A DNA stretch of 24,668 bases from Bacillota bacterium. Lineage in GTDB: Bacteria > Bacillota > Limnochordia > Darwinibacteriales > Darwinibacteriaceae. Where the stretch lies: assembly GCA_012518325.1 (NCBI GenBank), contig JAAYSR010000066.1, positions 1-24,668 of the forward strand, in the 5' to 3' direction. How positions within the stretch are numbered: the first letter of the stretch is position 1; each line of letters opens with the position of its first letter. Below are positions 14,315-23,130 of the stretch, in pieces. Below the pieces are notes generated by a model. The model did not search any database. It was not told the DNA's origin and worked only from the letters and a program-made list of their open reading frames with translations. Both the position numbers and the translations under genes were made by a program.

Positions 14315-15574
14315 ATGGAAAGGGAACTTAACCTGCCTTACGGGTCGGGCAGCCTGAGCTGCACTGTGACCCGGGGGACCTTTACAGGCGTCTATTTACC
14401 CGCAAAGGAGGAGGCGGGCAGTTCAGGCGAGTCTATGGTCTATGAGGCCCTGCGCCATCCAGTAGGCGCGCCGCGCCTCAGTGAACTGGTCAAGCAGGAC
14501 GACCAGGTTGTGATCATCACCAGCGATCACACCCGGCCCTGCCCGAATGCGGTCCTTTTGCCTCCCCTGCTGGAGGAGCTGAACCGGGCCGGCGTGCCTG
14601 ATGAGCAGATCACAGTGGTTATTGCCTTGGGGCTGCACCGCAAGATGAATGAGGCTGAGCTGAAGAAGTCTGTGGGGGAAGAAGTCTACAGGCGAGTCCG
14701 GGTTATTAACCATGACTGTGATGATGTTGTATCCTTAGGCACCACCAGCCGGGGAACACCGGTAGAGATCTTCCGGCCTGTAGTCGAGGCTGATTTTCGC
14801 ATTTGCGTGGGCAATGTTGAGTTCCATTATTTTGCCGGCTTTTCCGGCGGCGCCAAGGCGATCCTGCCCGGTACTGCCTCTGAGGCTGCGGTAAAGGCCA
14901 ACCATTCCCATATGATCGAAAACGGAGCAGCTGCGGCGCAGCTCTTAGACAATCCGGTGCGGGAAGACTTGGAAGAGGCAGTAGATATGCTTGGCGCCCA
15001 TTATATACTGAACGTCATCGTCGATTCAGAGCAGCGCATTGTTCATGCCTGCGCAGGCGATCTGGTCCTGGCCCACCGTGCGCTGTGTGAGAACCTGATT
15101 AAGGAAGGCCTGGTGCAAATTCCCCAGAGGGTGGATCTGGCCATAGTCAGCGCGGGGGGCACCCCTAAGGACATCGATCTTTATCAGGCCCAAAAGGCGC
15201 TGGACAACTGCGCTAACGCAGTGCGCCGGGGCGGCGTGATTGTGCTTGCAGCCGAGTGTACGGAAGGATACGGCAACAAGACCTTTGAGCAATGGATGAC
15301 TTCCGGCAGAAAGCCGGCTGAACTCCTCGCCGACTTGAAGCGGGAGTTTGTGTTAGGCGGCCACAAGGCCGCAGCCATAGCCAAGGTAGCCCAGGAAACA
15401 ACGATTATCTTGGTGTCTAAGGTTATGGCAGAAGAAAAGATGGCAGGGATCACTGTCGTGGACAGTCTGGAGCAGGCTCTGGAAGAGGCATATCATCGTT
15501 TGGGCGCTGACTTTTCCTATGCTGTCTTCCCCCTTGGAGCCTCCACCCTGCCAAAGGTGCAAAGTGAGGTGTAA
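14315..15574 (+). CDS. LarA-family nickel-dependent 2-hydroxyacid racemase/epimerase
   Basis: The 419-residue length is typical of LarA (lactate racemase). The residues that bind substrate and the nickel-pincer cofactor line up almost number for number with Lactobacillus plantarum LarA: Asp71 and Arg74 in SDHTRPCP (LarA 72 and 75), His108 in LGLHR (108), His171 in VEFHYFAG (174), and Lys181 in GGAKAILPG (184, the covalent cofactor anchor). The LarA superfamily moves a hydride at the alpha carbon of 2-hydroxyacids and includes lactate and malate racemases and aldonate epimerases. The cofactor enzymes LarB, LarC and LarE are not in this window. It sits one base after the PGK-like gene and just before transketolase. 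In the proposed pathway it would interconvert D- and L-malate. The family is certain and the substrate is inferred. Confidence 0.9.
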   Translation: MERELNLPYGSGSLSCTVTRGTFTGVYLPAKEEAGSSGESMVYEALRHPVGAPRLSELVKQDDQVVIITSDHTRPCPNAVLLPPLLEELNRAGVPDEQITVVIALGLHRKMNEAELKKSVGEEVYRRVRVINHDCDDVVSLGTTSRGTPVEIFRPVVEADFRICVGNVEFHYFAGFSGGAKAILPGTASEAAVKANHSHMIENGAAAAQLLDNPVREDLEEAVDMLGAHYILNVIVDSEQRIVHACAGDLVLAHRALCENLIKEGLVQIPQRVDLAIVSAGGTPKDIDLYQAQKALDNCANAVRRGGVIVLAAECTEGYGNKTFEQWMTSGRKPAELLADLKREFVLGGHKAAAIAKVAQETTIILVSKVMAEEKMAGITVVDSLEQALEEAYHRLGADFSYAVFPLGASTLPKVQSEV

Positions 15575-15578
15575 GGAT

Positions 15579-16421
15579 TTGAACCAACTGCAGGTTGCTG
15601 ATAGGGAAAGGCTGGAGGCCTTTGCCCGGGAAATCCGCATTACTACGTTGAAGGAACTGGGTCATCTTGGCTTCGGCCACTTAGGCGGCGCCATGTCTAT
15701 TGTAGAACTCCTTGCAGTTCTCTATGGCGAAGTGATGAAAATCGACCCTCAGAATCCCCAGTGGGAAGAACGAGACTGGCTCGTCCTTTCTAAGGGCCAT
15801 GCCGGTCCGGCACTTTACGCCACTCTGGCCCTAAAGGGCTATTTCCCCATGGAAACGCTGTTCACCCTCAATCAGGGAGGAACCAAGCTGCCCAGCCACG
15901 CCGACCGCAACTTAACGCCAGGTGTAGACATGACTACAGGTTCCTTAGGACAGGGATTCTCCACCGGCTTGGGAGTTGCCCTGGGCCACAGGCTTGACGG
16001 CCGGGACAACTATGTCTACATCATCCTAGGTGACGGAGAGTGCCAGGAAGGACAAATCTGGGAAGGCGTTCTCTTTGGAGGCAACGCCGGGCTGGATAAC
16101 CTGGTGGTCTTTGTTGACTACAACAAGCAGCAGCTGGACGGCTACATTGATGAGATCAACCCCTTAGGGGATCTCAGGGCTAAGTGGGAACAGTTTGGCT
16201 GGCATGCTCAGGAAGTTGACGGACACGATGTTGCAGAGATCTATGCCGCCATCCAGGCGGCAAAGGCGGCAAAGGGCAAGAGCTCCGTCATTATTTTGAA
16301 TACGGTTAAAGGCAAGGGCTGCCATTTTGCTGAAGGAGTCAAACTCAACCACCACATGCGCTTCACGCAGGAACAGATAGCTGAAGCCATTGAACGCCTG
16401 GAAGGGGGGCGGCAGAATTGA
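15579..16421 (+). CDS. Transketolase, N-terminal (PP domain) subunit of a split enzyme
   Basis: This 280-residue protein is the thiamine-diphosphate-binding half of a two-gene transketolase. Landmarks are GHLGGAMS with His34, SKGHAGPALYATLALKG (71-87), TPGVDMTTGSLGQGFSTG (113-130), the metal/TPP motif GDGECQEGQIWEG (151-163) with DYNKQQLDG carrying Asn182, and GHD plus VKGKGC towards the C terminus. The true start is TTG 15579, four bases after the LarA-like stop and behind AGGTGTAAGGA. The frame is open further upstream only inside the preceding gene. It overlaps the C-half gene by four bases, so the two are coupled and surely form one enzyme. Transketolases move a two-carbon ketol unit from D-threo ketoses to aldoses. 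Confidence 0.93.
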   Translation: MNQLQVADRERLEAFAREIRITTLKELGHLGFGHLGGAMSIVELLAVLYGEVMKIDPQNPQWEERDWLVLSKGHAGPALYATLALKGYFPMETLFTLNQGGTKLPSHADRNLTPGVDMTTGSLGQGFSTGLGVALGHRLDGRDNYVYIILGDGECQEGQIWEGVLFGGNAGLDNLVVFVDYNKQQLDGYIDEINPLGDLRAKWEQFGWHAQEVDGHDVAEIYAAIQAAKAAKGKSSVIILNTVKGKGCHFAEGVKLNHHMRFTQEQIAEAIERLEGGRQN

Positions 16422-17365
16422 AGTTAACCCTTGACAGCCGTGCCATGAAGGATGTTTATATCGAAACGTTAATCAAGCTGGCTGAGGAAGACCAGCGGAT
16501 AGTTGTCCTGGATGCGGATCTGATGCATTCCAACTCTACAATTCGCTTTATGGAAACCTATCCTGGCCGGGCCATTAATGTCGGAGTGCAGGAAGCCAAC
16601 ATGATCGGCACTGCAGCCGGGCTGGCCGCTACGGGCAAGATACCTTTTACGCACACATTTTCCTGTTTCAACACTCGCCGTGCTTTAGACCAGATCTATA
16701 TGTCGGTGGCCTATGCCAAGCTAAATGTAAAGGTTGTCGGCACTGACCCGGGCATTACCGCGGCCTACAACGGGGGAACCCATATGCCCCTGGAAGATAT
16801 GGGCGTAGTTAGGGGCATTCCCACCATGACCGTAATTGAACCGGTGGACAATGTGATGATGGAAGCTTTGGTCAAGGACATCGCCTACCTTGACGGACCT
16901 GTTTATCTGCGGGTCAACCGCAAAGAGCCGGTCCAGATTTATGCCCCCGGCACCGAGTTTGAGATTGGCAAGGGCAAGGTCCTCACTGAAGGGGATGATC
17001 TGACCCTGATTGCCAGCGGAATCATGGTGGCGGAATCCCTCAAAGCTGCCGAGCTGCTTGAACAGAAGGGCATTAGGGCACGGGTTGTGAATATCTTTAC
17101 TGTCAAGCCCATTGATAAAGAACTGATTGTGAAATGCGCGCAAGAGACAGGAGCAATTGTCACCTGTGAAAACCACAATGTCATCAATGGCCTGGGCTCA
17201 GCGGTGGCTGAAGTGCTGGCCGAAAACTGCCCCGTACCCATGGAACGGGTAGGCGTGCAGGACCTCTTCGGCGAGGTCGGGTCTGTGGACTATCTACAGA
17301 AGCGTTTTGCCATGACAGCCGAAGACATTGCGGCCAAAGCAGAAAAGTGTTTAGCGAGAAAATGA
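16418..17365 (+). CDS. Transketolase, C-terminal (PYR and C domains) subunit with unusual donor site
   Basis: This 315-residue protein begins at TTG in a TTGA overlap with the N-half gene. It has the PYR-domain motif NVGVQEANMIG with Glu59 (cofactor activation), GKIPFTHTFSCF, GGTHMPLED with His122, and VNRKE with Arg168. It ends with a transketolase C domain. In ordinary split transketolases the stretch before the THQ motif reads close to GTHAGxTVGEDG. Here it reads GTDPGITAAYNGG. The His equivalent to E. coli H461, which contacts the substrate phosphate, becomes Asp110, and the Asp equivalent to D469 becomes Asn118. These are departures exactly where canonical phosphosugar substrates sit. 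They fit a donor without phosphate, such as DKG. The comparison is from memory and needs a proper alignment. Confidence 0.92.
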   Translation: MKLTLDSRAMKDVYIETLIKLAEEDQRIVVLDADLMHSNSTIRFMETYPGRAINVGVQEANMIGTAAGLAATGKIPFTHTFSCFNTRRALDQIYMSVAYAKLNVKVVGTDPGITAAYNGGTHMPLEDMGVVRGIPTMTVIEPVDNVMMEALVKDIAYLDGPVYLRVNRKEPVQIYAPGTEFEIGKGKVLTEGDDLTLIASGIMVAESLKAAELLEQKGIRARVVNIFTVKPIDKELIVKCAQETGAIVTCENHNVINGLGSAVAEVLAENCPVPMERVGVQDLFGEVGSVDYLQKRFAMTAEDIAAKAEKCLARK

Positions 17366-17380
17366 AAAGGAGTGTGAGAA

Positions 17381-18181
17381 GTGAAGCTGATTAAACAGCA
17401 GGAACCTTATGGCTGGGGTTATACGGTGATTACCACTGAAGGTGAAGCAGTGCTGGATACCATGATGGATTTTGGGATCCTGCGCCTGAAAAAGGGTGAA
17501 TCCCAAAAGGTTGTCACGGAGAAGGAAACTGCCTATCTCTTAATGGAAGGTGCTGTCCAGTTCACCTACGATGGGCAGGAAGTGAAAGGCGAGCGAAACT
17601 CTGTTTTCCATGAGTCTTGCACCTGCCTCCATGTCCCCGCCGGGACGTCTGTGGAAATCGCGGCTGAAACAGATGTTGAACTGGCCGTTACTGCAACCGT
17701 CAATGAGAAGCATTTTGCGCCGGTCTTTTATTCCGCCGATGATGTCCGCAGCGAACAGCGGGGCAAAGGTACGATGCAGGAGACCTCCACCAGGATTGTG
17801 AGGACTGTTTTTGATAAATCCAATGCCCCCGATGCCAACTTGGTGCTGGGGGAAGTGATCAACTACCCCGGCAAATGGTCCAGCTATCCGCCGCATCACC
17901 ATCCGCAGCCGGAGATTTATCACTACCGTTTCCTGCCGGAGCAGGGCTTTGGCCTCTGTGTGCTGGACGGAGATGAAGTATTGAAGGTGGAACACCGTTC
18001 AACTGTAAAGATTGTTCAGGATGAGGTTCATCCGCAGTCCACCGCCCCAGGCTATGCCATGTACTACCTGTGGGTTATCCGTCATTTGGACGACGATCCT
18101 TATATTATGCCGACCTTTGTTCCCGAACATGAGTGGGTGCGCAACCCCGATGCGGAGATTTTCCCAGATAGGAGGAAGTAG
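17381..18181 (+). CDS. iolB: 5-deoxy-glucuronate isomerase
   Basis: The 266-residue length is normal for IolB. It is a double-cupin protein with the family block [20 protein letters not shown] followed by PEIYHYRF. The histidines at 172-174 and Glu178 are the expected metal ligands. It converts 5-deoxy-D-glucuronate, made by IolD, into 2-deoxy-5-keto-D-gluconate, a ketohexonate. The GTG start follows AGGAG with eight bases of spacing. The gene lies 15 bases after the transketolase C subunit and two bases before iolD. Its place directly after transketolase puts the DKG-forming step next to the enzyme proposed to use DKG. Confidence 0.95.
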   Translation: MKLIKQQEPYGWGYTVITTEGEAVLDTMMDFGILRLKKGESQKVVTEKETAYLLMEGAVQFTYDGQEVKGERNSVFHESCTCLHVPAGTSVEIAAETDVELAVTATVNEKHFAPVFYSADDVRSEQRGKGTMQETSTRIVRTVFDKSNAPDANLVLGEVINYPGKWSSYPPHHHPQPEIYHYRFLPEQGFGLCVLDGDEVLKVEHRSTVKIVQDEVHPQSTAPGYAMYYLWVIRHLDDDPYIMPTFVPEHEWVRNPDAEIFPDRRK

Positions 18182-18183
18182 GA

Positions 18184-20058
18184 GTGGGTCAGACAATTAG
18201 ACTAACCACTGCACAGGCTTTACTGAAGTTTCTTGATAACCAGTATGTGGAGTTTGAAGGCAGAGAGTATAAGTTTGTCAACGGTGTTTACGGCATTTTC
18301 GGCCACGGGAATGTTCTGGGCATTGGCGAGGCGCTGGAGAATATGGATGATCTGTCGCTCCGCTACTACCAGGGCGTAAATGAGCAGGGCACGGTCCATG
18401 CCGCGATCGCCTACGCCAAACAGCATAACCGCCTGCAGATCATGGCCTGCACCAGCTCCATCGGCCCAGGTGCGCTGAACATGGTTACAGGCGCAGGCAC
18501 TGCCACTGTGAACCGCATCCCGGTCTTGCTGCTGCCGGGGGACACCTATGCTGACCGCCAGCCTGATCCAGTGCTGCAGCAGGTGGAAATGCCCTATGAT
18601 TATACGATCACAGCAAACGATGCTTTTAAAGCGGTGAGCAAGTACTGGGATCGCATCCAACGGCCGGAGCAGCTGATGGAAGCAGCCCTCGCGGCTATGC
18701 GGGTTCTGACAGATCCTGCTGAGACAGGAGCGGTTACTTTAGCCCTGCCCCAGGATGTACAGGGCGAAGCCTATGATTACCCAGTGAGCTTTTTCCGCAA
18801 GAGGGTCCACCACATCGAAAGGCTCATTCCTGCGCCGGCAGCGATTAAGCGTGCGGCCGAACTGATGAAAGCCAAGAAGCGCCCATTGATTATCGCCGGC
18901 GGCGGGGTTCATTACTCCCTGGCCACCGATGCACTGCGTGAGTTTGCGGAAACCTTCCACATCCCAGTTTCCGAAACCCAGGCGGGCAAGAGCGCGATGG
19001 TCTGGGATCATGAGCTGTGCATGGGCGGCGTGGGCACAACAGGAACATCCGCCGCCAATATCCTGGCTAAGAAGGCGGATCTCATATTAGCTGTGGGCAC
19101 CCGTTTGGCTGACTTCCCCACTGCATCCAAGACTGCCTTCCAAAACGAAGATGTCGACATCATCACCATCAATGTCAACCGCATGGACGGCTTTAAGATG
19201 GATTCTGAGCCCGTTCTCGCAGACGCCAAGCTCGGCTTGGAGGAACTGGCCAAGGCGCTGCAGGAGGCTGGCTACAAGTCCGGCTATACCAGGGAAGAGC
19301 TGGTCAAGCTGAAAGAGGACTGGGATCAGGAAGTAGAACGCCTCTACACGTTGCAGAGCGACCAGGGCATTGTCCAAACGACAGCGTTGGGCGTTGTCAA
19401 TGACTTTGTCCAGGCTGACGACATTATAGTCTGCGCTTCCGGCAGCCTGCCGGGGGATCTCCACCGCCTGTGGCGCTCCAAGGGCATCAAAACCTACCAT
19501 ATGGAGTACGGTTTCTCCTGCATGGGCTATGAGATTGCCGGCGCGTTCGGCGTGAAGCTTGGATATCCGGACCGGGAGGTTTATGCCCTGGTAAGTGACG
19601 GCAGCTACCTGATGCTCCACTCCGAGCTTCTAACCAGCATCCAGGAAGGCGCCAAGATCAATGTTGTGATGTTTGACAACGGCGGTTTCCAGTGCATTAA
19701 AGACCTGCAGATGAGCCGGGGCAGCAAGGAGGGATTCGGCAACGAACTGCGCTACCGTTCTGCCGAAACCCAGAGGCTGGATGGCGAGTACATCCAGATT
19801 GACTTCGCTCAGATGGCTGCTGCTCTAGGTGCAAAAACCTTTACAGTCCGCAGCCTGGATGAGCTGCCTGCTGCTTTGCGTGCCGCCCGGGAGGCAACCA
19901 CAAGTACGCTGATTGACATCAAGATTATCCCGGGAACCCATTCGCCAGGCTATGAATCGTGGTGGAGAGTGGGGGTGGCAGAAACATCTAAGAATCCTTC
20001 AGTTTTAGAAGCTCAGAAACGGGATCGTCAGTACTTGGAAGAGCATCAGAAAATCTAG
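18184..20058 (+). CDS. iolD: 3D-(3,5/4)-trihydroxycyclohexane-1,2-dione hydrolase
   Basis: This 624-residue TPP enzyme has three domains like acetolactate synthase. The catalytic Glu67 lies in YYQGVNEQG, a central domain contains [13 protein letters not shown], and a C-terminal TPP/metal motif around residues 470-505 reads [12 protein letters not shown] and then FDNGGFQCI (the first Gly of the usual GDGS is Ser). It opens the ring of the diketone produced by IolE to give 5-deoxy-D-glucuronate. The full length and the IolD-specific blocks make this firm. The GTG start has AGGAGG eight bases upstream, two bases after iolB. Confidence 0.96.
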   Translation: MGQTIRLTTAQALLKFLDNQYVEFEGREYKFVNGVYGIFGHGNVLGIGEALENMDDLSLRYYQGVNEQGTVHAAIAYAKQHNRLQIMACTSSIGPGALNMVTGAGTATVNRIPVLLLPGDTYADRQPDPVLQQVEMPYDYTITANDAFKAVSKYWDRIQRPEQLMEAALAAMRVLTDPAETGAVTLALPQDVQGEAYDYPVSFFRKRVHHIERLIPAPAAIKRAAELMKAKKRPLIIAGGGVHYSLATDALREFAETFHIPVSETQAGKSAMVWDHELCMGGVGTTGTSAANILAKKADLILAVGTRLADFPTASKTAFQNEDVDIITINVNRMDGFKMDSEPVLADAKLGLEELAKALQEAGYKSGYTREELVKLKEDWDQEVERLYTLQSDQGIVQTTALGVVNDFVQADDIIVCASGSLPGDLHRLWRSKGIKTYHMEYGFSCMGYEIAGAFGVKLGYPDREVYALVSDGSYLMLHSELLTSIQEGAKINVVMFDNGGFQCIKDLQMSRGSKEGFGNELRYRSAETQRLDGEYIQIDFAQMAAALGAKTFTVRSLDELPAALRAAREATTSTLIDIKIIPGTHSPGYESWWRVGVAETSKNPSVLEAQKRDRQYLEEHQKI

Positions 20059-20075
20059 AGTCTGGGGTGGAAAGC

Positions 20076-20972
20076 ATGCTGAAAAAAGGAGATGTAAAGT
20101 TAGGGATTGCGCCAATCGCCTGGACGAACGACGATATGCCTGAACTTGGCGGAGAAATATCGTTTGAACAGTGCATTGACGAAATGGCTTTGGCAGGTTT
20201 TGAAGGAAGCGAGGTCGGCAACAAGTATCCCCGGGATCCGGAGGTGCTCAAGCAGGCCCTCGAGCCCCGGGGGCTGGAAATTGCCAGCGCCTGGTTCAGT
20301 GCCTTTTTGACTACTAAGGAACTGGAAGAGACAGCGGCAGAGTTCATTAAGCACAGAGATTTCCTGCACGCCATGGGGGCAAAGGTCATTGTTGTGGCCG
20401 AACAGGGCCACTCGATCCAGGGACAGATGGATACACCCCTCCATGCCAACAAACCTGTTTTCACTGACGAAGAATGGGAAAGGCTGGTAGACGGTCTGCA
20501 CCATCTAGGGGAGCTGGCCCATGAGAAGGGCATGCAAATCGTCTATCACCATCATATGGGGACAGGCGTACAGACCTTTGCCGAGGTAGTGCGGCTGATG
20601 GAGTCCACAGACCCTGAACGGGTGTCACTGCTCCTGGATACCGGACATATCGCCTTTGCCGGCGGCGATCCTGTAGAGATGATCGAAAAGTTCGGGCCCC
20701 GCATCAAGCACGTTCACTTCAAAGACTTGCGTGCTGAAGTTGAGGAGGCTGTAGAAACAGAGCAGCTGAGCTTCCTTCAGGCAGTGAAACGGGGCGTCTT
20801 TACAGTTCCCGGCGATGGGCGCATTGACTTTGTGCCCATTATTGAAGCCCTGAACGAGATCGATTACAGGGGCTGGATCGTTGTAGAAGCAGAACAGGAT
20901 CCCGCGCTGGCTCCTCCCCTGGAGTACGCACGCAAAGCTCGGGCTTACATCAAGGAAAAGGCAGGACTATAG
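20076..20972 (+). CDS. iolE: 2-keto-myo-inositol dehydratase (inosose dehydratase)
   Basis: This 298-residue xylose-isomerase-like TIM barrel begins with the typical KLGIAPIAWTNDDMPELGG. It continues with GFEGSEVGNKYP, YHHHMGTGVQT near residue 155, LLLDTGHIAFAGGDP and HVHFKDLR, which carry the metal ligands, and VEAEQDPA near the end. It removes water from 2-keto-myo-inositol to form the trihydroxycyclohexane dione that IolD cleaves. I chose ATG 20076, with GGGGTGG five bases upstream. A GTG at 20067 is the only alternative and adds three residues. It lies 17 bases after iolD and 20 before the dehydrogenase gene. Confidence 0.95.
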   Translation: MLKKGDVKLGIAPIAWTNDDMPELGGEISFEQCIDEMALAGFEGSEVGNKYPRDPEVLKQALEPRGLEIASAWFSAFLTTKELEETAAEFIKHRDFLHAMGAKVIVVAEQGHSIQGQMDTPLHANKPVFTDEEWERLVDGLHHLGELAHEKGMQIVYHHHMGTGVQTFAEVVRLMESTDPERVSLLLDTGHIAFAGGDPVEMIEKFGPRIKHVHFKDLRAEVEEAVETEQLSFLQAVKRGVFTVPGDGRIDFVPIIEALNEIDYRGWIVVEAEQDPALAPPLEYARKARAYIKEKAGL

Positions 20973-20992
20973 GTATAGAAAGGCGGTATTGT

Positions 20993-22015
20993 ATGACTGA
21001 GAAAATTCGGTTTGGTGTAATTGGCGCTGGACGAATTGGCAGGATCCATGTTGAAAATCTTTGCTACAATGTGCCTGATGCAGAAGTGGCGGGGATTTCT
21101 GAAGTTGAAGCATCGCTTCCGGCCACCAAGGAGTGGGCCAAGAAGTTCGGCATTGCCAATATTGTCTCGGATCCAATGGTGTTGATCTCTGATCCCAATA
21201 TTGATGCCATTGCCATCTGTTCCCCCACCGACACACATGCGGATCTAATCATCGCCTGTGCAGAGGCTGGGAAGGCTATTTTCTGCGAGAAGCCCATCGC
21301 CAATGATGTAGAAAAGACCAGAGAGGCTTTGGAAGCGGTAGAAAAGGCCGGCGTCAAGCTGCAGGTTGGCTTTAACCGTCGTTTTGATCCTAACTTTAGG
21401 CGGATTCGCGAGCTTGTTCAGACGCAAGCAATCGGTGAACCGCACATCATCAAGATTACTTCGAGGGACCCCGCACCTCCTCCGGCAGAGTATGTGAAGG
21501 GCTCCGGCGGCATCTTCCTGGATATGACCATTCACGATTTTGATATGGCCCGTTATCTCTCGGGCAGCGAAGTGACGGAAGTATACGCCTCCGGCTCAGT
21601 TCTGATCGATCCCGCCATCGGTGAGGCAGGGGATTTTGACACCGCCGTAATCGTACTCAAGCTGGCCAACGGCTCTACCTGCGTGATTGACAACAGCCGG
21701 CGGGCAGCCTATGGCTATGACCAAAGGGCAGAAGTCTTTGGTTCCAAGGGCAGCGCTCAAGCCTATAACAACACCCCCACCAATGTGGAGGTCAGCACCG
21801 GGGAAGGGGTTACCACCGACAAACCTCTGTTCTTCTTCCTGGAACGCTACATGGAGTCCTTTGCCCAGGAACTGCGGGACTTTACGGAAGCACTGAAAAA
21901 AGGCTCTGAGCCTCCTGTGACCGGCAATGACGGCCTGCAGTCCCTGCTGATTGCTATAGCCGCCACCAAGTCAGCCCGTGAAAATCGGCCCGTGAAAATT
22001 AGTGAAGTGCTATAA
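20993..22015 (+). CDS. iolG: Inositol 2-dehydrogenase (Gfo/Idh/MocA family)
   Basis: This 340-residue protein has the Rossmann motif VIGAGRIGRIH, CEKPI with catalytic Lys100, VGFNRRFDPNF typical of IolG, and FLDMTIHDFDMARYL. Asp177 and His181 have the same spacing as Asp172 and His176 of Bacillus subtilis IolG. It oxidises myo-inositol to 2-keto-myo-inositol with NAD, the entry step. The ATG follows AAAGGCGG. It is the last gene of the operon and is followed by a strong terminator. Its place beside iolE supports inositol as substrate. Activity on a stereoisomer such as scyllo- or D-chiro-inositol cannot be excluded. Confidence 0.92.
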   Translation: MTEKIRFGVIGAGRIGRIHVENLCYNVPDAEVAGISEVEASLPATKEWAKKFGIANIVSDPMVLISDPNIDAIAICSPTDTHADLIIACAEAGKAIFCEKPIANDVEKTREALEAVEKAGVKLQVGFNRRFDPNFRRIRELVQTQAIGEPHIIKITSRDPAPPPAEYVKGSGGIFLDMTIHDFDMARYLSGSEVTEVYASGSVLIDPAIGEAGDFDTAVIVLKLANGSTCVIDNSRRAAYGYDQRAEVFGSKGSAQAYNNTPTNVEVSTGEGVTTDKPLFFFLERYMESFAQELRDFTEALKKGSEPPVTGNDGLQSLLIAIAATKSARENRPVKISEVL

Positions 22016-22030
22016 AAGAAGCTGTCATAG

Positions 22031-22063
22031 TAACTGCTAACCTCCGGGTTAGCAGTTATTTTT
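22031..22063 (+). terminator. intrinsic terminator of the inositol operon
   Basis: A perfect 12-bp stem (22031-22042 with 22047-22058) with a four-base TCCG loop is followed directly by TTTTT (22059-22063). It lies 16 bases past the iolG stop, so the nine-gene operon ends here and the PfkB/GH4 pair is transcribed separately. Confidence 0.93.
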
Positions 22064-22114
22064 CGGCCTGAAGTAGATGAGATTTGTGATCCCTTGTACT
22101 CAGGAAGGAATTTT

Positions 22115-22143
22115 TTGTCAAGTGTCAAATGAGGCTCGATATG
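22115..22143 (+). promoter_or_regulatory. weak candidate promoter for the PfkB/GH4 pair
   Basis: TTGTCA (22115-22120) and GATATG (22138-22143) are 17 bp apart. The -35 is fair and the -10 is poor. It lies between the iol terminator and the kinase start, where a promoter is expected. Confidence 0.3.
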
Positions 22144-22167
22144 GAAAAGTGTTCAAGGAGGTATATA

Positions 22168-23115
22168 GTGAGAACAGAGGAAAAGGCGGTCCTGGTTGCC
22201 GGACCGGTATTTGTAGATTCGATTTTCAGCGGCCTGCCCGCCATGCCGGAGCTGGGTAAAGAGGTTTATGGGGAACATTATCTGGTTACCATCGGCGGCT
22301 GTGCCATTACTGCCATCGGGCTTGCCCGCTTAGGAATCTCGACAGAAATAGCTGCAGCCATTGGCGGGGATCTGTTTGGGACTTTCCTGGAGGAGCGGCT
22401 GGTCAATGAAGGTGTGTCCTGCAGGGGCGTTGTCAAAATTGCTTCTGAACACACAAATGCCACAACCGCTATGGTCTATGCCGGAGATCGGGCCTTTGTC
22501 AGTTACAGCGGCGCGGAGCTGCACGAAAGCGAATTGATTAGGAGAATGTCCACAACGGGCGAGCTGCGGGATTCCTTTGCCGGGATCAGCCATCTGCATT
22601 TGGGGCTGAGGCTTGATCCGGATCTGGGCTCGGTACTTTTGGCCGCAAGGGAGCAGAGGGTCACTGTCTCCTTGGTCTGCGGCTGGGACGGAGTGGAGTA
22701 TTACCGGGATAAACAGGCACTGTTGGGCAATATTTTAAGCAGCACTGATTACTTTTTCTGCAATAAACTGGAGGCTGAGACAATCTCACAGCAAAGCACG
22801 ATTGAGGATGCGGTGGCCTTTTTTGCCCAGTACGGCTGCCACCCGGTCATAACCTTAGGCGGTGAAGGGGCGGCCACTTTAGACGAAGGCGGAGAAATCT
22901 TCAAAGTTCCAGCCCTCAAGGTGAACTTCCTTGATGCCACCGGTGCAGGCGATTCCTTCGCAGCCGGCTTCATTGCCGGGCGGATTTTAGACTATGATCT
23001 GAAGAAGAGCCTGCAGCTGGCTGCAGTCTGCGGTTCCCTGTCTACAACCGCTCTGGGCGGCACAGAAGGCTTCCCCAAGACACTCTCCGATGCCCTGCAG
23101 CATCTGGGGAGCTAG
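22168..23115 (+). CDS. PfkB/ribokinase-family carbohydrate kinase
   Basis: This 315-residue protein has the first family motif as GGCAITAIGLARLG (43-56), an NKLE motif at 199-202 (the NxxE metal/phosphate motif) and the second signature DATGAGDSFAAGFIAG (256-271) with the catalytic base Asp262. It phosphorylates a sugar or nucleoside hydroxyl with ATP. I chose GTG 22168 because AAGGAGG lies six bases upstream. The frame extends 13 codons further through that ribosome site. It lacks the GGSPANIA block of 5-dehydro-2-deoxygluconokinase (IolC), and the strong terminator separates it from the iol genes, so I do not call it iolC. It is paired with a GH4 gene 15 bases downstream. The substrate is unknown. 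Confidence 0.9.
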   Translation: MRTEEKAVLVAGPVFVDSIFSGLPAMPELGKEVYGEHYLVTIGGCAITAIGLARLGISTEIAAAIGGDLFGTFLEERLVNEGVSCRGVVKIASEHTNATTAMVYAGDRAFVSYSGAELHESELIRRMSTTGELRDSFAGISHLHLGLRLDPDLGSVLLAAREQRVTVSLVCGWDGVEYYRDKQALLGNILSSTDYFFCNKLEAETISQQSTIEDAVAFFAQYGCHPVITLGGEGAATLDEGGEIFKVPALKVNFLDATGAGDSFAAGFIAGRILDYDLKKSLQLAAVCGSLSTTALGGTEGFPKTLSDALQHLGS

Positions 23116-23130
23116 AACGGAGGAAAAGGA

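Noticed and set aside
22168..23115. PfkB kinase as the missing IolC (DKG kinase)
   Set aside because: It lacks the IolC-type N-terminal GGSPANIA block and lies beyond a strong terminator in a unit with GH4. It cannot be excluded by assay, but the sequence does not support it.
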